A stretch of 9,688 bases of DNA from Candidatus Hydrogenedentota bacterium. Lineage in GTDB: Bacteria; Hydrogenedentota; Hydrogenedentia; Hydrogenedentales; SLHB01. This document shows, piece after piece, positions 6,095-9,688 of this stretch. Where the stretch lies: NCBI GenBank assembly GCA_003557825.1, contig PWNM01000331.1:1-9688 (forward strand), read 5' to 3'. Positions within the stretch are counted from its first letter, which is position 1. Each line of letters begins with the position of its first letter. Made by a program: the position numbers and the translations under genes. The notes beneath the pieces were generated by a model. It worked only from the letters and a program-made list of their open reading frames with translations, searched no databases and was not told the origin of the DNA.

Positions 6095-7489
6095 TTAGGT
6101 TCCCACTTCAATAGCCACTCGCGACCAGGTATTGCGATGGAATACGATATAGGTGATAAAAAACCGGCTCATATGGCTCATTAAAATGGCGGTCCATACG
6201 GTGTTGGTGGTGAAGACATCGAAGAGAATGAAGAGTTGGCAGGCTCCCAGCAATACGCCAATCTGAGTGATTAGAGCGATGACCATGGGCTTGACCGTAT
6301 CCCCTGCCCCCACAAGGCCGCCGGTAAAGGCCAACGCGCTGGACAAGAACATTCCGGAGAAAGCGAGGTAGCGAAGCAGGCTTACCCCAAAGCCGAAAAC
6401 AGGCTCTTCGGTAGCGTTGAATAGCCCCATAAGCCAGCCTGGCAATCCCCAATAAAGCAATCCCATCAGAAATGCCCAGCCAAATCCCAACGACGCGGCC
6501 ACATAGATACTTTGTTTGCCCCGGGCTAAATTTCCTGCGCCGATGTTCTGGCCCATGATGGTACCCGCCGCATTGCGCAGTGCCCACGAAGGCCAGGCCA
6601 CAAAGGAAAAGAGCTGGGAATAGCAGATGGTGAAGGCTGCTTGAGCCGACGCGCTGTTCTCGAGCATGCCGATGTAGCGAAGCAGCATGACGCCCCCGAT
6701 GTTGAGTAACACAGCCTGTAATCCGGATGGAATTCCGATACGGGCCACGACTTTCAGTATGACGGGATCGAGCATCAATGTGAACCGAGGAGGAGGGGCG
6801 ATGATCGTTTTGTTCCGGAGTATCAGGCTGGCGGCGATTATGACGCTGAGGACGGGAGCCATGCAGGTGGCGACTGCCGCGCCATTGGCCCCCAACGCGG
6901 GAAAAGGCCCTGCGCCGGTAATCAGGATAATGCTAAGTATCACGTTCAGCGCAGTCGTTAATGCCCCCAACACCAACGGGGTTCGGGGATCGCCCGATGA
7001 TTGCATTGCTCCGGTGAGCATAAACATCAGAAAGATCGGCGATCCCCCTACGAACAGGATACGGATATAGGATGTGGCATAGTCGGCCACCATCGGAGCG
7101 GGTCGGATGGCCTCGATAAGGTACGGCGAAATGACGTAACCCAACGGCCCTGCGACAAACAGGAGCACATATATGCTGCAGAGGAACGTTTGATAGGCGA
7201 CCTGACTCATAGTCTCTCGGTCGCGCCGCCCCGCGTAACGTGCCACAAGGACGTTCATGCCGTGGTACAGGGACGAGATGAACACCACGAAGACGAGAAA
7301 CACCTGCCAGGCCACGCCAATCCCCGCGTTGGCGGCATTCTCGGGCGACACGACATAACGCCCGACCAGCACGTGGTCCACGAACCCATGGACGCCGTTG
7401 ATCATGTTGAGCGTCACGATCGGCCAAAGAATCTTCCAGACCGACCGCAAGATACTACCGGATATCAGTTCATCATCAAAAGGCTTCAT
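6095..7489 (-). CDS. MATE family multidrug/toxin efflux transporter
   Basis: Inner-membrane antiporter of the MATE superfamily, which exports drugs, toxins or metabolites using a Na+ or H+ gradient. The 464 aa hold about 12 hydrophobic helices in two homologous halves. Family marks include FVDHVLVGRY (36-45, the DxxxVG of helix 1), SGDPRTP (165-171), ALGANGAAVAT (198-208), NAAGTIMGQNIGAGN (306-320), the second-half counterpart of the family GQxxGA motif, and GAGDTVKP (394-401). The substrate cannot be read from sequence. No strong Shine-Dalgarno site precedes the ATG. The nearest upstream promoter candidate is TGCTATAGT (7534-7542), and a structured RNA with a T tract lies further upstream. 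Transcription is leftward toward the activator gene, which has its own promoter, so an operon with the nitrogen genes is not needed. Confidence 0.92.
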   Translation of the reverse strand: MKPFDDELISGSILRSVWKILWPIVTLNMINGVHGFVDHVLVGRYVVSPENAANAGIGVAWQVFLVFVVFISSLYHGMNVLVARYAGRRDRETMSQVAYQTFLCSIYVLLFVAGPLGYVISPYLIEAIRPAPMVADYATSYIRILFVGGSPIFLMFMLTGAMQSSGDPRTPLVLGALTTALNVILSIILITGAGPFPALGANGAAVATCMAPVLSVIIAASLILRNKTIIAPPPRFTLMLDPVILKVVARIGIPSGLQAVLLNIGGVMLLRYIGMLENSASAQAAFTICYSQLFSFVAWPSWALRNAAGTIMGQNIGAGNLARGKQSIYVAASLGFGWAFLMGLLYWGLPGWLMGLFNATEEPVFGFGVSLLRYLAFSGMFLSSALAFTGGLVGAGDTVKPMVIALITQIGVLLGACQLFILFDVFTTNTVWTAILMSHMSRFFITYIVFHRNTWSRVAIEVGT

Positions 7490-7511
7490 CGGGACATGTC
7501 ATCTTCGCCAG

Positions 7512-7524
7512 GAAGGTTTCCTTC
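7512..7524. promoter_or_regulatory. Short inverted repeat in the MATE gene leader
   Basis: GAAGG-TTT-CCTTC is a perfect 5-bp inverted repeat lying just downstream of the predicted MATE start near 7527. A second palindrome, ATGATCAT (7542-7549), lies immediately upstream of the -10. Either could be an operator for a repressor, but no divergent regulator gene is present here, so this is only a suggestion. Confidence 0.25.
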
Positions 7525-7533
7525 AACGGCATG

Positions 7534-7542
7534 ACTATAGCA
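7534..7542 (-). promoter_or_regulatory. Extended -10 promoter candidate for the MATE gene
   Basis: On the minus strand TGCTATAGT fits TG-n-TATAAT with five of six in the hexamer. The predicted start is near 7527, giving a leader of about 38 nt. No good -35 is seen. It lies downstream of the structured RNA (7601-7702), so the transporter could be transcribed independently of it. Confidence 0.4.
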
Positions 7543-7595
7543 TGATCATTACAGGAAGGGAGAAAAAGCGTCGAGCATGCGCTGGGAAACCATAG

Positions 7596-7708
7596 AAAAA
7601 GGGAACCCCGTCGAGAGAGTTACCTGGTTTGAGTACGCTTCGTCGCGTAGCATCTCGGTCCATTTGCGGGACCATCGCTAGACTCTCTCGTACGGCGTTC
7701 CCACCGTT
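7596..7708 (-). ncRNA. Putative structured RNA (three-way junction) with terminal T tract, upstream of the MATE gene
   Basis: On the minus strand the 102-nt stretch 7702-7601 is closed by a 19-bp helix: 7697-7702 with 7601-7606, 7692-7695 with 7608-7611, and 7682-7690 with 7612-7620, with one G/G mismatch and one bulged A (7691). Inside are two adjoining hairpins: GGTCC/GGACC (7657-7661 with 7669-7673, 7-nt loop) and TACGC/GCGTA (7634-7638 with 7645-7649, 6-nt loop), the latter extendable by GAG/CTC (7631-7633 with 7654-7656). TTTTT (7596-7600) follows the closing helix directly, as in an intrinsic terminator. The predicted start (near 7708) is only about 6 nt before the structure. I recognise no family: it lacks purine-riboswitch core bases, an SRP apical loop, and a tRNA T-arm. 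It may be a small RNA or a terminator-type leader of the transporter gene about 110 nt downstream. Confidence 0.6.
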
Positions 7709-7714
7709 AGCCTT

Positions 7715-7743
7715 ATTCTACCACGCCTTCCGTCGATACGCAA
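7715..7743 (-). promoter_or_regulatory. Promoter of the structured RNA
   Basis: On the minus strand TAGAAT (7715-7720, five of six in the -10) has an extended -10 TG (TGGTAGAAT). Exactly 17 bp upstream is TTGCGT (7738-7743), a weak -35 keeping TTG. The start would be at the A near 7707-7708, directly before the closing helix. Confidence 0.5.
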
Positions 7744-7778
7744 GGGGTTGAAGCAGAAAAAAGCGAAGCCGTGGCAAG

Positions 7779-7807
7779 TTTACCCGCGCATAACAAAACG
7801 CTATACT
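7779..7807 (+). promoter_or_regulatory. Promoter of the 194-aa gene, placing the start at its ATG
   Basis: TTTACC (7779-7784, four of six) and TATACT (7802-7807, five of six) are separated by 17 bp. A start 6-8 nt past the -10 falls at 7814-7815, the A of the ATG, so the mRNA would be leaderless. No Shine-Dalgarno sequence precedes this ATG, which agrees. Confidence 0.5.
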
Positions 7808-7814
7808 CATATCC

Positions 7815-8399
7815 ATGGCCAATCTGCTGACATGCCTCATATTGATGGTGACGGCGCAAAACTCGGAACCGCCCAGCAGCACCTATATCTTTCAGCTTCA
7901 GGACGGTCGCGAGTACTACGTCCGGTCCTATCGGGAAGAACGCAACAGCCGGGGGCAATTGTTGTATATAATCGAGACGGACGAACCTTGGCGGCCCACC
8001 ACGCGGACCATTCGCGCCTCGGACCTCGCGCCGGGGTATCCCGTTCGGGAGCTGCCGAATGCGCGGCAACAACGGATCGAGCAGGGATGGGCCGAACGAG
8101 GCTACCAACTGGTGACCTTGCCGTCGGGCGAGCGCCGTCCTATCCCCCAGAGCGAGTATGAACTGGCCGAACGAGCGCGACAATGGGCCTTAGCGGTGGA
8201 CGCCTACATTGAGGAACAGGATCGAGGAGGTGATCCGGACCCGCCCGATGTCCCTGTCGACGAAACCCAACTGGCTCCATCGGAGGCGTCGGACCCGACC
8301 AACCATTCGGACGCGGGACGATGGCTCCTCGCCGCGACCATCGTCGCCGTGGCGGCTGTACTGATTGGGGTGCTGTTCAAGACACTGATTCTGGCCTGA
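7815..8399 (+). CDS. Hypothetical protein, probably exported with a C-terminal membrane anchor
   Basis: I do not recognise this 194-aa protein. The N-terminus has a short hydrophobic run (4-14, LLTCLILMVTA) that could be a weak signal peptide cut near Ala14, but it lacks the usual positive charges. Residues 23-75 look like a small beta-rich domain (YIFQLQDGREYYVRSY, then LLYIIETDEPW). Residues 83-137 are charged and probably helical. A Pro/Asp/Glu-rich linker follows (138-165, DPDPPDVPVDE), then a single membrane helix at 168-193 (WLLAATIVAVAAVLIGVLF) ending the protein. The layout suggests a soluble domain held at the membrane. The start is ATG 7815 with no ribosome site, apparently leaderless. 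It is convergent with the adenylate cyclase gene with no intervening base, and divergent from the MATE gene and the structured RNA; no function can be deduced from either. Confidence 0.75.
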   Translation: MANLLTCLILMVTAQNSEPPSSTYIFQLQDGREYYVRSYREERNSRGQLLYIIETDEPWRPTTRTIRASDLAPGYPVRELPNARQQRIEQGWAERGYQLVTLPSGERRPIPQSEYELAERARQWALAVDAYIEEQDRGGDPDPPDVPVDETQLAPSEASDPTNHSDAGRWLLAATIVAVAAVLIGVLFKTLILA

Positions 8400-8405
8400 T
8401 CAGGC
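8394..8405. other. 12-bp perfect palindrome containing both convergent stop codons
   Basis: GCCTGATCAGGC is its own reverse complement. It contains the TGA stop of the rightward gene (8397-8399) and, on the other strand, the TGA stop of the cyclase (8400-8402). It has no T tract, so it is not a standard terminator. Confidence 0.5.
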
Positions 8406-9683
8406 ATGATTGGGTCGCATCCTGCTGACCTCGAACGCATGGAGCGGTTTCTCTCGACCTTTGACGGTGACGGTGCCGATAGGCTTGGCTTCGACAAGGA
8501 ACTGCACCTTCTCGTAGGTCGTCTCACAGATGAGCACTTGGCGCGGCCCGGCCATGGCGCAAAGCCGATGGGCAATATTGACCCGATCCCCCACTACCGT
8601 AAATTCCATTCGTTGGGGCGAGCCGATGCGGCCGGCCACGGCCTCGCCGGTGGCAATTCCGATGCCCATGTCGAAACGTGCCCGACCCGTACGAGCCCGT
8701 TCATCGTTGAGGATGCGATTGGCATCAAGCATGGCCAAGGCGCACCGGATAGCCCGTTCGGGGTCATCGGGCCGGGTCAAGGGCGCGCCGAACACCGCCA
8801 TGATCTCATCGCCGACGAACTTGTCAAGGGTTCCCTGAGCCTGGAAGATGACCTCCACCATGGCGGTAAAGTGCCCGTTGAGCAGCTCGACCAATTCGGG
8901 CGGAGCCATCCGCTCGGCGATACGGGTAAAGCCCCGAATATCGCCGAACAAGGTGGTCACCTGTTGCTTCGAGACGCCCAGGGCGATGCTGGTCTGCTCC
9001 CGCAGGACGGCCTCGACGATGGCGGGCGACAAGAACCTGCTTAGATTGGCCCGGCGGCGTTCCGCTGCGAGCATCCGATCGTAGAGACGCACGTTTTCAA
9101 TGGCCAACGCGGACTGGGCGGCAAGGGACGCAAACAGTTCAAGGTCCTCTTCGCCAAAGGTATGATCCCGTCGTCGGGTATCCACATAGACGGCGCCGAG
9201 GATCCGCCCCTCGACGATCAGCGGCACGCACATCACGCTGTTGATGGCTTGGGCGATGATGCTATCGCTCGATTCCGGCGTATCGCCCGGGCGCAACAGC
9301 ACGGGCTCTCCCGAGTCGGCCGCCCGCTGGGCCAAGGTCATACTCGGCGAACCTTCATGGAGGTCCTTGCCCATTTCCCGGGCCATGTGGACCCGAAGCG
9401 CCCCGTCTTTGTCGTCGCGCAGGACGATGAACCCACGATCGGCCGCGAGGACATCCATCGCCGTGTCGAGAGCGGCGGCTAAGCGGGTGGAAAGATCGGC
9501 GTTGCTCGTTATGAGCCGGCTCACCTGATTGCTGGCGCGGAATAAGGCCGCCATGCGACGATAGGCCCGGCCCATGGCCACCAGGTTTTCCCTGGATGTG
9601 GGCGTGCTCTGCACCGGCCGCGCGGGAGTATCGTCTCGGGTTTCCGTCACAATCGAGGCTATCTCGTGGCCCACGCGGTTCAT
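8400..9683 (-). CDS. GAF domain-containing class III adenylate cyclase, N-terminus possibly cut by the window
   Basis: Makes cAMP from ATP in the cytoplasm under control of a ligand-binding GAF domain. GAF spans about 64-198 and a short helical linker about 199-235. The class III cyclase domain (about 240-420) has metal-binding Asp248 (LFGDIRGFT) and Asp292 (GDEIMAVFG), purine-specifying Lys288 (DKFVGDE) and Thr362 (FTVVGD), and transition-state Asn369 and Arg373 (VNIAHRL). The Lys/Thr pair is that of class IIIb adenylate, not guanylate, cyclases, and all catalytic residues are present. There is no membrane segment. The ATG at 9683 is 5 bases from the window end and the frame stays open to the edge, so the real start may lie beyond. 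The polar N-terminal 45 residues resemble an interdomain linker, and an upstream FHA domain, common in such proteins, is possible but unseen. Confidence 0.9.
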   Translation of the reverse strand: MNRVGHEIASIVTETRDDTPARPVQSTPTSRENLVAMGRAYRRMAALFRASNQVSRLITSNADLSTRLAAALDTAMDVLAADRGFIVLRDDKDGALRVHMAREMGKDLHEGSPSMTLAQRAADSGEPVLLRPGDTPESSDSIIAQAINSVMCVPLIVEGRILGAVYVDTRRRDHTFGEEDLELFASLAAQSALAIENVRLYDRMLAAERRRANLSRFLSPAIVEAVLREQTSIALGVSKQQVTTLFGDIRGFTRIAERMAPPELVELLNGHFTAMVEVIFQAQGTLDKFVGDEIMAVFGAPLTRPDDPERAIRCALAMLDANRILNDERARTGRARFDMGIGIATGEAVAGRIGSPQRMEFTVVGDRVNIAHRLCAMAGPRQVLICETTYEKVQFLVEAKPIGTVTVKGREKPLHAFEVSRMRPNHA

Positions 9684-9688
9684 GTCGG

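Noticed and set aside
7601..7702. The long inverted repeat as the ends of a small transposable element
   Set aside because: No flanking target-site duplication is visible (AAAAA on the left, ACCGT on the right) and there is no second copy here. The inner hairpins, promoter and T tract fit an RNA better. A genome-wide copy count would settle it.
7601..7702. tRNA, SRP RNA or purine riboswitch
   Set aside because: There is no T-arm or anticodon arm, no conserved SRP apical loop, and the junction lacks the purine-riboswitch core bases.
7748..8161. 137-aa open frame on the plus strand overlapping the 194-aa gene
   Set aside because: The frame has a random, Arg/His-rich composition and its start lies upstream of a good promoter for the 194-aa frame, which has a membrane helix and coherent composition.

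Overview
This window holds six protein-coding genes and no rRNA, tRNA, CRISPR array or insertion sequence. It looks like chromosomal DNA from a moderately GC-rich Gram-negative-type bacterium: there are Shine-Dalgarno sites, an AmtB with a signal peptide, and sigma-54 machinery. The PII protein variant and the GAF-linked class III cyclase recall Planctomycetota or related environmental lineages. That is an impression from family resemblance only, because no taxonomic marker gene is present.

Layout, left to right. A Rho-independent terminator (19-63) ends an unseen upstream gene. A control region (66-217) with a sigma-54-type -24/-12 element and an extended -10 element precedes a Rep/PcrA/UvrD-type helicase (218-2272, +). 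A two-way terminator hairpin (2278-2307) separates it from a leftward block: PII (2336-2677), its partner ammonium channel amtB (2720-4069), and a NifA-like GAF/AAA+/Fis activator of sigma-54 promoters (4408-5976, alternative start 6009). Further along the same strand is a 12-helix MATE transporter (6095-7489). A 325-bp divergent intergenic region (7490-7814) carries a promoter, a 102-nt three-way-junction RNA and a T tract, all on the minus strand. Rightward from it runs an unrecognised secreted or tail-anchored protein (7815-8399), which meets a GAF-adenylate cyclase (8400-9683, -) stop codon to stop codon.

The clearest functional unit is nitrogen control. amtB-PII has a near-consensus sigma-54 promoter (4232-4248), and a gene for a sigma-54 activator lies directly upstream. 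Between them sit two direct repeats (CCTACA-N3-TTGT on the minus strand) 30 bp apart, about 125 and 155 bp upstream of the predicted transcription start, where an activator would be expected to bind. A weaker third copy overlaps the -10 of the activator gene, suggesting autoregulation. The PII lacks Tyr51 and Ser49, so control probably rests on direct ATP/ADP/2-oxoglutarate sensing rather than covalent modification.

The best candidate for something undescribed is the structured RNA upstream of the MATE gene (7596-7708, minus): extended -10 promoter, 19-bp closing helix, two inner hairpins, then TTTTT. It matches no RNA family I recognise and could be a stand-alone small RNA or a terminator-type leader of the transporter gene.
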